DNA of 64,000 bases, taken from assembly GCA_013396635.1 (NCBI GenBank), contig WBMW01000597.1, forward strand, positions 220,190-284,189, in the 5' to 3' direction. This DNA comes from Penelope pileata (Eukaryota > Chordata > Aves > Galliformes > Cracidae). The notes under the pieces are model-generated. The model was not told the DNA's origin. It made no database searches and saw nothing but the letters and a program-made list of their open reading frames with translations. The position numbers were made by a program, and so were the translations under genes. Shown piece by piece: positions 50,001 to 58,620 of this stretch; within the stretch, counting starts at the first letter, position 1, and each line of letters begins with the position of its first letter.

Positions 50001-53000
50001 TTCTGAAGCAATGGGTAATGATATAAATAGCTTCTCACATTCTCTAAACAATGAGCAAAGCAGCACGTGCTTGTCTCATGGCTGCTATAACGGGGCTGTC
50101 TTCCAACCTATACAGAGAGCTGAGGCATCATTTACTGCTACAACAGCTGAGTGACAGATTCCTTTTTCCTTGGCACATTATCCAACATACTGTGCATAAT
50201 TCAGTAACTGCTTTCTCAATTTAAGATCAAACCATCCTTCCCAAGGGCTAGAATTCCATCTAGGAATAACTTCCACACCTTTTGCATGGCAGGGCAGGGA
50301 GGAATACTTCACACATCAGCCCTCTCACCTTATTCTGGTGTCACCTTTTTCTGCTTTCACCTTATTCTGGTGGCTCAAAACTGGCAGGATCAACATCCTC
50401 TGCAGAAGAACACAGAGGGCCCTGACAGTGGAGTAAGCTGAAGTCAGGCCACTACTACAACTGTGCAACCTACTGCAGAGAACCTGCTTTAGCAGGGGGT
50501 TGGACTTCATGATCCCCAGAGGTTCCTTCCAGCCCCTATAGTTCTGTGATAAGAAGTCAAACTTGGAAATAAACCACAGGAAGGACACTTTGGATCCTAC
50601 AAGCTGAAAAAGATCCTTGATTAGCTGCATTCAGTCAAAACTGCTCGTTATACTTTAAACATTTGTTGAAAATTCTTGACTTACTGTAACCTCTGCTCTC
50701 TGATGGTGCCTGTTCCTTCAGATAGCATTCTAAAGCATCTTTCACTGGCTCATATGTGATGTCCCCTTTGTCCAAAAAAGCACAGAGCTCTTGGATTTCA
50801 GAAATGTCTTCAGTGAGAGGAAGTTGGCAAGTTCCCAACCAATTCCTAACCAAAAGAAGTCACGTTTCTTTTATCTTTACATTTCTGCTTTATTTTTAAC
50901 GAGTACAAGGCAGTAAATACAAATTCTCCCCCAATTTTTTTTTTTGCACTTACTGAGCTTTACTTGCAACTTCCCACATCTTCATTTTAATGTAGTTATT
51001 TATTTTAAATCAAGAGCCCTGAACAATCTCACATCAGCAAACAATGCCATTGCACTGGAGCCATCAAATAATGGTTTGCAACAGCTTTGATTGAAATATT
51101 GCTCCTGCATGGCATCATTCACTAAGGACAGCAGCAAGTGCAGACAAAATGCTGGGGGCAGAGATGAGCTGCTCACGTGTTTGATCATCCTGTTGTATTC
51201 CTATGAGACTTTACAGAGGCAGTAGTACGTGTCTGAGCTAAATTTAAAGTTGGTAAAAAGGTGCAAGAAGTTCTGCAGCCTGTGGTTGATGGAAATACAT
51301 GTGGCAGAGCATTGAACTGCCTGGCAGGCTATGAATCACAACAAAATAACTCACTGTGATTGCTTTCAGATTTCTTTCCTTGATTCAAATCACAACAAAG
51401 AGTTGAAAGAAAATGGTGTACCTTTTTAGTGGAGTGTATTGCAGTGTGCATTTTCATGGCTAGCTTTATGACTCATCCACTGGGTTTCTGCACTTATAAA
51501 AAATATATATATCTGCCATGGTAGAGATGTTCATATCCCTACAACCACATTTTCACTTATTTCAGGAAATAGGTGCTAATGATTCACTAAGGAGCCATTT
51601 TCCTGTAAGACAATGATTGCATTACACCAGGACAATGGCATAGTAATAAGTCAGAGCAGTGATGCTAACAGTGTGGAGAGTTCAAATACAGTAGCCAGAA
51701 CATTACATTCTTTGCTGGAATAGACATAGCTGTAGGGCTTTTCTGTGACTTTCAGAAAAAAAAAAAAGTACCCCTAGACATTTAGATGCTTCTGAAAATC
51801 CCATACAAAGAATGGTAATATTGAGTTTTAAGAACGTGTGATCACTAAATAAAAACTCCATATCACTTTGGAATTCTAGGCTTACCAGCCTACAACAGAA
51901 GAATGTCAATGTCCATAATTCCAGTCATCAGCTAGATAAAACTGAACTGCAAATTCTAAAGGACTGAGTGCTCAGTTTCAGCTTTCAAAAGCATTAATTA
52001 CTTCTTTTGTTCAGCTCAGAAGAGCCTGACGGCCCTGCCTCATGGCCTGACTGAAGGGGAAGGGAGAGGGAAGCACTCATCTCTCTGGTGAGCAGTGACA
52101 GGACATGAGGGAAGGGCTTACAGCATCTGGGGAATTTCAGGTCAGGAGATCTTCACCAGAGGGTGGCTGGGCTCTGGCACAGGCTCCCCAGGGCAGCACT
52201 CACGGCCCCTCACCTGGCAGTGCTCACAAAGCTTCTGGACAATGCTCTCAGATGTGTGGTTTAACACTTAGGCTGCCCTGTGCAGAGGTGGAGTTGGACT
52301 CAATGGCCCTCGTGGGTCCCTTCCAACTCAGGATGTACAATTCCATTACTTAAGGTTCTTCAGAAAGGATATATTCAGTATGGAAAAATCACTGTGTGGC
52401 ACCAAGTTCATCACATACGGTGTCACTTCATGCTTATAGCACTCAGTTTGGCAATGCAGATGAGTACAAATAGTTACCTATTAAAATGTACACCAAAGGC
52501 AGACTGGAGTATTGTGTCTGGTTCTGGGGCCCCCAACACAAGAAGGATGTGGAGCTGTTGGAGCGGNCAACTGTAAGTGCACGACCAAACCATGCAGAGC
52601 AGCCCCATGGCACGTGGAACGAGTCCCCCAGAAGCCAGCCTTGGGGGGACACCAGGACCCCCCCGCTGGGTACCAGCCCCCAGAGCCCCCCACGTACCTG
52701 GCGTGCTGGAAGAGCACCCCGCTGCCGCAGACGTGGAGGCGGCGCCGGCGCAGGTCGCTGCCCACGCGGAGCTGTCCGAGTGCTGAATCCGGGTAGTGCG
52801 CCAGCAGCCCCAGCGCCAGCGCGAACAGCGGCGCCCGCCGCCCCCGATCTCCGCGCCGCCCGCCCGCGCCGCGCCGCGCCGCGCCGCCGCCTGCCAACCA
52901 AGGAGACGCGCTCAGAGCGGGTTAATGAGCCAGCGGGGGCTGGTAATTGCTGCGGGGCTTCCCAGCAGTCCTAGCGTTCGCGGGGATGAGTTGATAAGAC

Positions 53001-56000
53001 TGCTTAGCTCATGAGTGCATCGATATCATTCCTCTTAATTGCATAAGAGAATATTAAAAGCAGCATATAAGAAAATACGTGGCAGAATCACAGCATTTAG
53101 GTTGGAGGGGACCTCTGGAGGCCACTTGCTCCAGCTGTGCCCAGGACCACGTTCAAGCAGCTTCTGAATATCTCCAAAGAGTTATCCACAGCCTCTGGGC
53201 AGCCTGTGCCAGCGCTCTGTCAGTGTACATGAAGTTCCCTCTACGCACATCGTATTACCTCGATAGATCCTCACAGCTTCTATAAGCTCAGGGATTCCCA
53301 AAATTAAAACTTCCTCCTCCAAGGCATCGATGTTGGAGAAATCATCAGGCAACAAGATCTTCCCTGAGCGGAGAAAGTTAACTAGGAAACAAAAATAAAA
53401 CATAGAAAGTGTGCATTGGCAGCCTGTGTCCAGTGCTCAGCTCTGGCAAAAAGAAGTTCTTAGGATTTCCTTCAGCATTACCATTCCTCTACACACACAC
53501 ACAGCAGGTAATAAAAGCAGGTAACATGCAGCACACAGGAAACACTGCCTTTGAAAACAAAAGCCTGAAAATGAGGTTCAAGCTGTAGGGGTGCAGTGTG
53601 AATAATGGGAAAAGCACAGAACTAGGTTAGTTTTGCTTATTGTAGCATCCTAAGGAATTCATGTTAGAGGTTTCCTCTTTGTTTGGCTGATCCTTTTCCC
53701 TGGGCACAGTTCCATCCCTTAAATGTGTATTTTCCCATATGCTAACATCAGAATTTGCCCATGGGGCTAGCAGAGAACTCCAGCCATTTCATCTTATTGC
53801 TCTTAACCAAGCCCACATAGGATGGAACACTGCGTTGACAGGATCCTGCCACACTTCTGAGAGGTACTTTTCTTTTTTGAAGTTGGAAGATTATTTCATG
53901 AATTAAACACAATTTTTTGCTAGTGATAAGACACAAGAGTGAGCCAAGACTTAGAGGCACCAGGTAGGTTTTTGTCTGTCTTACCTATCAGTTTACAACA
54001 GCAGTTCCAGGTCCTGATGCCATTAATGCATTTCAGTTTAGCAAACCATTGGATTAATAAAAGATAAAGAAGGAGGACCCTAAGGGGGCAATTTTAGGTA
54101 CACGTATGCTGGAAGCCACCTGGTTGATATTTTGTTTCTTGACTGTTAAGCAAGGCAGTAAAACTGGCAGAGAGTAAAACCAATATTAAAAGATTTTGAC
54201 CTTTAAAATAATATTATTGGAGATAGAAATAGTTTAATAAAAAATGATTTAGGCATGTAGTAATAATAATAATAAAATACTCACCTATGAAACGGAACTC
54301 ACTGTATTCACACTCTATCAGGGCTGCATTCTCAAGCAGCCACAGCAAATTGTCATCATTAACCAGCACAGGATATTTCCTCACTAAATCCAGTGGCAAA
54401 AAACAGTAATTCACTTCCTCTTCTGTATCAAGTAAAGGTGTATCCACTAGTCCTAGGGGAGCACTTTCATGTAACCCTGGGTGAAGAAAATTAGAGAAAA
54501 ATCAATAAATAAAGATGGAATTCAAATATACACTTTGGAGACCTGACTTCAGTGCAGCAAAACTGATACAAGTGCATTAACCTCGTGCATCATTTAATGT
54601 TCTCCAAAAGATAAGAGTCTTACACACCAGCCCAGCACAAATTAATAATTATTTGTATATTGCTTCCTATTAATTTAAATAATGATGACTAAAGATAAAA
54701 AAAAGACAGAAAATAAACTTGCCAAAACTCTAAAACTTCCCCAGCTTGCAATAAACTGATAACAGCCTATGGGCATTACTAAGGATGCAGAAGAATTCTT
54801 AAGTCCCTTCTATGGAGTTTCCTACTTAGAGTGAAAAACATCTGCTGTAGATGAAAACAACCTACCAAGAGTCACACACATGTCCTTCTACACTCCTGTG
54901 ACCAGACATCTAGGAAAATGATGTGCAAAAACAGAGCAAGGAATTAAAATCCTTTCAATTTTTCAGAGCTGGGCTGAACTGGAGCAAACAGCTACAACTC
55001 CAGGTTACCCAGCAAAGGAACCTCAGTGGTAAGCACTTAACAAAACCTTGGAAGGGGCTGGGACACCTACCTGCAAACACTGGACTTTTAGGAGGAATCT
55101 CTGATGGCTTCTTGGCACATTTTCGTGTTCTCCAGTAATTCAGAGGTGTTCTTTCAGCTACTGGTATATCTGTAGGTCGGACATGTAAGCTATATTTCTC
55201 CTCCTTCAAATTGTCTAACATCTGTTAAAATACATAATATTTTTATAGTAGGTGTAGTTCACATCTACTAAAATATGCCATGGAATATTGCGTACAAAGA
55301 AGAAACATATAGGAGATTCCTAACACTTTGATACCTAAAGGTAACTGGAAAAAAAACAAGTGGAGAATATAAGAATATGTCATATAATTAGAGCCATTTA
55401 GATATTCCAAAAAAAGTCGACTATTTTTAGAGCATTTGAGTTCTGGTGGCACTTCTTTGTATTCTAGTTCTAGAATTCAAGACAGCACGTTAGTGTGTGT
55501 AAAAGCATACTACAGGAAAAGCCAAGAAAAACAACAGAAAGGTCTTTGCAGTAACATCTTTACCATAAGCTGAAGGAATTCAATGATTAGAAAAAGGAAT
55601 CAATGTTTGGTTCAATTATAGCAATTATTAATAGTCTTCATACTTCCTAATCTTTAATGGGATGATAAATTACTTCAAAGCTGGAACAAATGGTCACACA
55701 CCATTGCAGGATATTTAGTATAAAGTAAACATAGAGCCACAGTTATGACTTCTAAAGCACATGCAGAAAATACCTTCATGAATTATTAAGGCTGCACTGA
55801 CAATCACTTAAAAGCCAGAAACTGCAAGAATTTTAGCTTGGTGAAGCGTGTTCCTGGCCATACCACAGCAGCTCCATGTTAAATATGTGATTGTGTGCTA
55901 TTTGTTAATGCAACAGACCACTGAGGTTGGGTGGTCTTCCTCTCCCAACTTACTTGGAGATGTTACATCTTTATATACAGTCCGAAAAGAAATCCAAAAA

Positions 56001-58506
56001 TGTTAATGTTAAACCCAAATGTTAATATTTTGGGCTAAAAGTATTAAGAATCATAGCACGTTTGAGACATTTCCATAAAAAATACTTTTAAAAAAGGTTA
56101 GAGTATAAACTTAAATGCAGACATTAACACATGAAAATACACAGTTCATCCATGCAGGAATTATGGACTCAGCCTTCAGTGGTACAATGCACATTTACAC
56201 TGTAATGACAATAAATAACACTTGCAGCTAAGCAGTGAATTAAATATTAAAGATCTCAATTTAGTATTTCTGTTTATGCAGAAACAGAATGGGAGGAGAG
56301 GAAGAACTGTCAGTTCCCTGTTCAACAGAACAGTGAATTCAGTGATGTCTCACTGGGATGAGTTTGTTTTCAGGCAGACTGAACCTTCCTAGGGAAAAAC
56401 AGAATGGGCAATCTCACCTTTCTTCTTCTCAGATTAGAGGGTTCACATTCAACAAGACTGGTTAGTATAATTGTCATAGGATGCTGAGCATAACTGTTGG
56501 CAGATAAAAGCCTCTGCTTGCTCTAAATTCAGCCAAAAAAAAGCAAGTAATAACAGTTCAGTGAGCTCTGCCAGAAAGGTCAAGCATCAGCTTTGGAACA
56601 TTTTCTGTACTCACTGACTGTGACAGACAAGTTGAATGATGAAATTAGTTGCTTGGATACCTATCACAAGCATTGATAAAGTCATGCACACAGACTCCTT
56701 GACATGCTCTTACAGACAGTATTATATCTTATATAATATATAAGCATATAAGCTTATATACGTTCGGGGGCAGCAGATATTAAGAATTACATACATATAT
56801 AAAAGCTACATAGAATACTCAATTTTACCTGTATTAAAGGTGTCAGCTGCAAAATTAATGCTTGCTCATACAATAAATTCAATTCAGCACAGCCGAAAAA
56901 AGATAATTTTGAAGTCTGTATGTAATAATGAAGGTGCCTAAATATAAAACCATCTTGGTCAATAAATAACCTTAGATTTTCAGACTGGTCTTGTGCAGAA
57001 GCTTCTTTCCACAACAGAGAGTCAGGATACTGAGCGAGTTTACTTTTGGGAATGGAGAAATACCAGCCACCAACGTTGAAATTAATTGACTCTTCCTCTG
57101 AAGATTCAGCAATGTTCTCTGGTTCCTTCAAAAAGAAGAGGAAAACAAACATCAAGAAGCAAGAATGAACATGTGAATTCTGAAACAATATGCCATTTTA
57201 TTTTACAATTCCATCGGTCTTTGCATTTTATTTTCCATTCTGTGGTAGCATCCATAAAGTATGGGGCAAATGACCTAGAACATGACCTTCCTATTCACGT
57301 TCCTTAATTAATGTGTCTATGGTAAGTCAGCAAACTGCACGGTTTTACAAAATATAATATTTACAATTAAACCTTGGAATAACCTGGTGTGCATACTTTG
57401 TTACCACAGAATGGTCAGGCAAATGTCTTCTTTGAATATTGTGTTTCAGGCAGAAAACACCTTGATTGTTGTAGCTTGTACCAGGGTTGGAACCAACTCC
57501 AGGGCAGCACGCTTCAGTGGTTTTGTTATGACAATATGACAAGACAGCCATCAAATGCAAACAAATGCCCAGGTGCCCTCCCACACACTCTGAGCAATGG
57601 GACAAGAGGACACAGTTAAGACCTATAGCTAATTTTTTTTCTTGTTATTGTATCACACTGACACCTGGATCAGTCTGTGGTCTGCTAAAGTGGGCAGAAA
57701 AGCCAATTCAAAGCCTGAGACCGAAGCGTCCTGCCCTGCTCCACCAGGGCTAGCCTCAAAAGCCTCAGAAGCCAAGGAGACAGTATTTGTGTTGGCAATG
57801 GAGAACACAAACCCTGCAGCAGAAAGAGGTGGTGGAAGATGATAGGTGAAATGTTCAGGCTGTTTCTCATAGCAGGGGCTACATAGAAGTCGGAGGGGTG
57901 GAAAGGGATGGAAGAAAGCAACTCTTAACGAAGGTAATAAACTTAATCGCCTCTTGAGAAGGCTCACAGCTGACGTGAAGAGGGTGCTGCTGGCGGTCAC
58001 AGAACCACAGAATCATTTATGAAGGTTGGGAAAGACCTCTCAGGTCTCCCAGCCCACCTGTCACCCCAGCAGTGCCAGAGCCCTCGGAGTGCTCCTTTCC
58101 CACAGCCTCCATCGGCTTCTTAACGCCGGCAAGCTCAAAACAAATGAAACATTTATGTGACAACACGAAAAATAACAATCCGGCGAGAAAGATGAAAGCT
58201 AGTTCTAAAAGCGACCGCAGTCTGGATATTCCCGAGGCTCGTTCCCAGCGTTCGGGGGCAGCAGAAGCCGGGGTGTCACAGACACCCTCCCAGCTCCCCC
58301 CTCACGGTGCCCAGAGGGCCATCAGGCGGACCTAGCTCACTAAACAGCATGAAATGATCTGTCTGGGGGCTGCCCACACACTAATTCCCCCGCTGCCAGC
58401 TCCAGGGCCTCCTCCAGGCAGCCCCAGCCCCGCCAGGGACAGGCCCAGCCCCGGGCTGAGGGACGCGGAGCCTCCCCCGGCCCTGCCCCGCCCGCGGCCC
58501 TACCAT
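40914..58506 (-). CDS. KCTD19: KCTD19, complete, 17 exons, 958 residues
   Basis: BTB/T1-type protein. In mouse it is a testis nuclear factor that works with ZFP541 and HDAC1/2 and is needed to complete male meiosis (established knowledge). Joined - strand exons: 58506-58504, 57125-56829, 55221-55071, 54476-54285, 53381-53259, 52890-52698, 50845-50685, 49748-49645, 48780-48638, 46792-46709, 45591-45483, 44891-44249, 44113-44051, 42891-42637, 42220-42066, 41428-41327, 41012-40914. Every junction is GT-AG and in phase. Residues match recalled human KCTD19 throughout; length is 958 beside about 926. The first BTB lies at 15-100 (FNVGGWYF, YPDSLLWKE); three further BTB-like units lie about 173-255, 277-373 and 384-484. 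A variable, charged region spans 485-755, containing SLVREWD, and a conserved C-terminal region spans 757-958. Tail-to-tail with PLEKHG4, head-to-head with the LRRC36 side. Confidence 0.96.
41327..41428 (-). CDS. KCTD19: KCTD19 exon 16
   Basis: 34 codons: TRQITPKEFVGDLLSTEYFK through PWVE, phase 0. Parallels human ISPKQFVVDLLAITGFK. Confidence 0.95.
42066..42220 (-). CDS. KCTD19: KCTD19 exon 15
   Basis: Encodes SHEEMFYARQCHFFLTDVIL then DSIRQQDPKEITARV, near identical to human. Confidence 0.97.
42637..42891 (-). CDS. KCTD19: KCTD19 exon 14
   Basis: Contains VGLILKVAHPPVLGSDGFHT, matching human LGVILKVTHPPVVGSDGF. Ends LPE plus one base. Confidence 0.96.
42892..44050. other. KCTD19 intron 13
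   Basis: 1.2 kb, no repeat or exon recognised. Confidence 0.6.
44051..44113 (-). CDS. KCTD19: KCTD19 exon 13
   Basis: 63 bases, encoding NFLGEVREQSVQMELIPPAG. Assigned because both flanking phases fit exactly and both splice sites are good; the residues are not conserved enough to recognise alone. Confidence 0.75.
44249..44891 (-). CDS. KCTD19: KCTD19 exon 12, variable region
   Basis: 214 codons, poorly conserved and charged/Ser-rich, with the landmark ILRLISLVREWDTLN (human KLISLVREWDMVN). Contains basic clusters (RGMKRKD, PPRKRGVR). Donor GTAAAT. Confidence 0.93.
45483..45591 (-). CDS. KCTD19: KCTD19 exon 11
   Basis: Encodes NEDSFPCRRLNVVP, parallel to human NEEAFSIRRLHVVT. Phase 1 in, phase 0 out. 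Confidence 0.93.
46709..46792 (-). CDS. KCTD19: KCTD19 exon 10
   Basis: 28-codon exon: EWPLFRQEAEEYQIPSLLEA, human [20 protein letters not shown]. Both junctions are in phase. Confidence 0.96.
48638..48780 (-). CDS. KCTD19: KCTD19 exon 9
   Basis: Encodes YPELLSNEKKVCWITYGQ and GDGQMFRHVLNFLRLGKLFL, nearly identical to human. Confidence 0.97.
49645..49748 (-). CDS. KCTD19: KCTD19 exon 8, fourth BTB-like unit start
   Basis: Encodes AEWTAEVSICSLHQIVKVYV and SNWYETYLQTLLK; ends in phase 0. Confidence 0.96.
50478..50552 (+). repeat. CR1 LINE 3' end
   Basis: Contains GGTTGGACTTCATGATC and GGTTCCTTCCAGCCCC, then TTCTGTGAT, the typical CR1 terminus. 5' limit uncertain. Confidence 0.8.
50685..50845 (-). 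CDS. KCTD19: KCTD19 exon 7
   Basis: Completes Arg, then NWLGTCQLPLTEDISEIQEL; human reads [20 protein letters not shown]. Donor GTAAGT. Confidence 0.97.
51501..51513. repeat. Short TA microsatellite
   Basis: AAATATATATATA-type tract. Confidence 0.6.
52085..52345 (+). repeat. CR1 LINE fragment with 3' end
   Basis: Matches the CR1 3' region in order: GAGCAGTGACAGGACATGAG, CACCAGAGGGTGGCTGGGC, CAGGCTCCCCAGGG, GGAGTTGGACTCAATG, GGGTCCCTTCCAACTCAGGA. Weakly matching sequence may start near 52027. Confidence 0.88.
52500..52566 (+). repeat. CR1 LINE reverse-transcriptase-end fragment, cut at N
   Basis: Frame reads LEYCVWFWGPQHKKDVELLE, the C-terminal CR1 ORF2 motif. It stops at the N (52567) and the sequence after it is not CR1. 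Confidence 0.85.
52567..52567. other. Ambiguous base N
   Basis: The only non-ACGT base seen. It separates CR1 sequence from GC-rich intron next to KCTD19 exon 6. Confidence 0.99.
52698..52890 (-). CDS. KCTD19: KCTD19 exon 6, GC-rich, third BTB-like unit
   Basis: Starts with about 18 Gly/Ala/Arg codons made from a (GCGGC)n-like repeat, replacing a longer, unlike segment in human. It then reads LALGLLAHYPDSALGQLRV and GSGVLFQHAR, clear homologues of human LALGLLVKYPDSALGQLRI-type sequence. Base composition is far more GC-rich than neighbouring exons. Confidence 0.93.
52846..52890 (-). repeat. KCTD19: GCGGC-type coding simple repeat at start of KCTD19 exon 6
   Basis: On the - strand GCGGCGCGGCGCGGCGCGGC-like units begin right at the acceptor and encode Gly, Ala and Arg. 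Confidence 0.75.
53085..53240 (-). repeat. CR1 LINE fragment
   Basis: Reverse complement of the CR1 3' region: AGAATCACAGCATTTAGGTT, GGAGGGGACCTC, CTCTGGGCAGCCTGTGCCAG. Fills about 40% of KCTD19 intron 5 and approaches the exon 5 donor. Confidence 0.88.
53259..53381 (-). CDS. KCTD19: KCTD19 exon 5
   Basis: Encodes NFLRSGKILLPDDFSNID, matching human NFLRSQKILLPDNFSNID. Donor GTAATA lies about 20 bases from a CR1 insertion in the intron. Confidence 0.97.
53491..53503. repeat. Short CA microsatellite
   Basis: Six AC units in KCTD19 intron 4. Confidence 0.75.
54261..54276. repeat. AAT microsatellite
   Basis: Five TAA units, about 10 bases inside intron 4 from the exon 4 donor. Confidence 0.75.
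54285..54476 (-). CDS. KCTD19: KCTD19 exon 4, second BTB-like unit start
   Basis: Encodes DTPLLDTEEEVNYCFLPLDL and RKYPVLVNDDNLLWL. Donor GTGAGT. Confidence 0.97.
55071..55221 (-). CDS. KCTD19: KCTD19 exon 3
   Basis: Encodes LDNLKEEKYSLHVRPTDIPV and LNYWRTRKC, near identical to human. Ends with one base of a Gly codon. Confidence 0.97.
55222..56828. other. KCTD19 intron 2
   Basis: 1.6 kb, AT-rich. A TA-rich tract lies at about 56720-56760, directly followed by an isolated CpG-containing 17-base sequence. Confidence 0.6.
56829..57125 (-). CDS. KCTD19: KCTD19 exon 2, first BTB
   Basis: 99 codons, phase 0. INFNVGGWYFSIPKSKLAQY and YPDSLLWKEAS are the BTB/T1 signature; human reads [20 protein letters not shown]. 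Confidence 0.97.
57126..58503. other. KCTD19 intron 1
   Basis: 1.4 kb, running from AT-rich sequence into the promoter CpG island, with a - strand CR1 fragment at about 57996-58110. Confidence 0.6.
57996..58110 (-). repeat. CR1 LINE 3' end fragment
   Basis: Reverse-complement CR1 terminus: CACAGAATCATTTATGAAGG, GGGAAAGACCTCTCAGG, CCCAGCCCACCTGTCACCCC. Distal limit approximate. Confidence 0.85.
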
Positions 58507-58620
58507 GGCGGCGGCGCCGGGCAACGGCGGGAGGGCAACAACGGGCGGGGCCCGGGCCGGCAGCCGCGGCTCGAGGCAGGTAGCGGCCGGCTGGGCGGCC
58601 TGGTGCTCGGCGTGCCTTCC
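58440..58620. promoter_or_regulatory. CpG island, candidate bidirectional promoter KCTD19/rightward transcript
   Basis: Dense CpG with GC-box-like motifs at 58486-58493 (CCCCGCCC) and 58543-58550 (GGGCGGGG) on either side of the CCATGG at 58503-58508. No TATA box seen. The position fits the head-to-head KCTD19/LRRC36 arrangement known in mammals. Confidence 0.65.
58504..58506 (-). CDS. KCTD19: KCTD19 exon 1: start codon only
   Basis: The - strand reads GCCGCCATG then GTAGGG, so exon 1 carries only the ATG and its 5' UTR. It joins in phase 0 to exon 2 (EPENIAES). The Kozak context GCCGCCATGG is excellent, its +4 G being supplied by the donor side before splicing. The exon extends upstream past 58506 by an unknown length. 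Confidence 0.75.

Larger units (their letters stand above)
48781..50684. other. KCTD19 introns 7-8
   Basis: AT-rich introns around exon 8, with one CR1 3' end near 50478-50552. Confidence 0.6.
50846..52697. other. KCTD19 intron 6
   Basis: 1.85 kb, AT-rich, with two CR1 pieces (52085-52345 and about 52500-52566), a TA-rich microsatellite at about 51501-51513, and the N at 52567. The last 130 bases before exon 6 are abruptly GC-rich. Confidence 0.65.
53382..55070. other. KCTD19 introns 3-4
   Basis: AT-rich introns around exon 4 with a short CA repeat (53491-53503) and an AAT repeat (about 54261-54276). Confidence 0.6.

Noticed and set aside
52486..52974. 162-codon + strand frame through the N
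   Set aside because: Joins CR1 remnants, an unknown base and the antisense of KCTD19 exon 6; not a gene.
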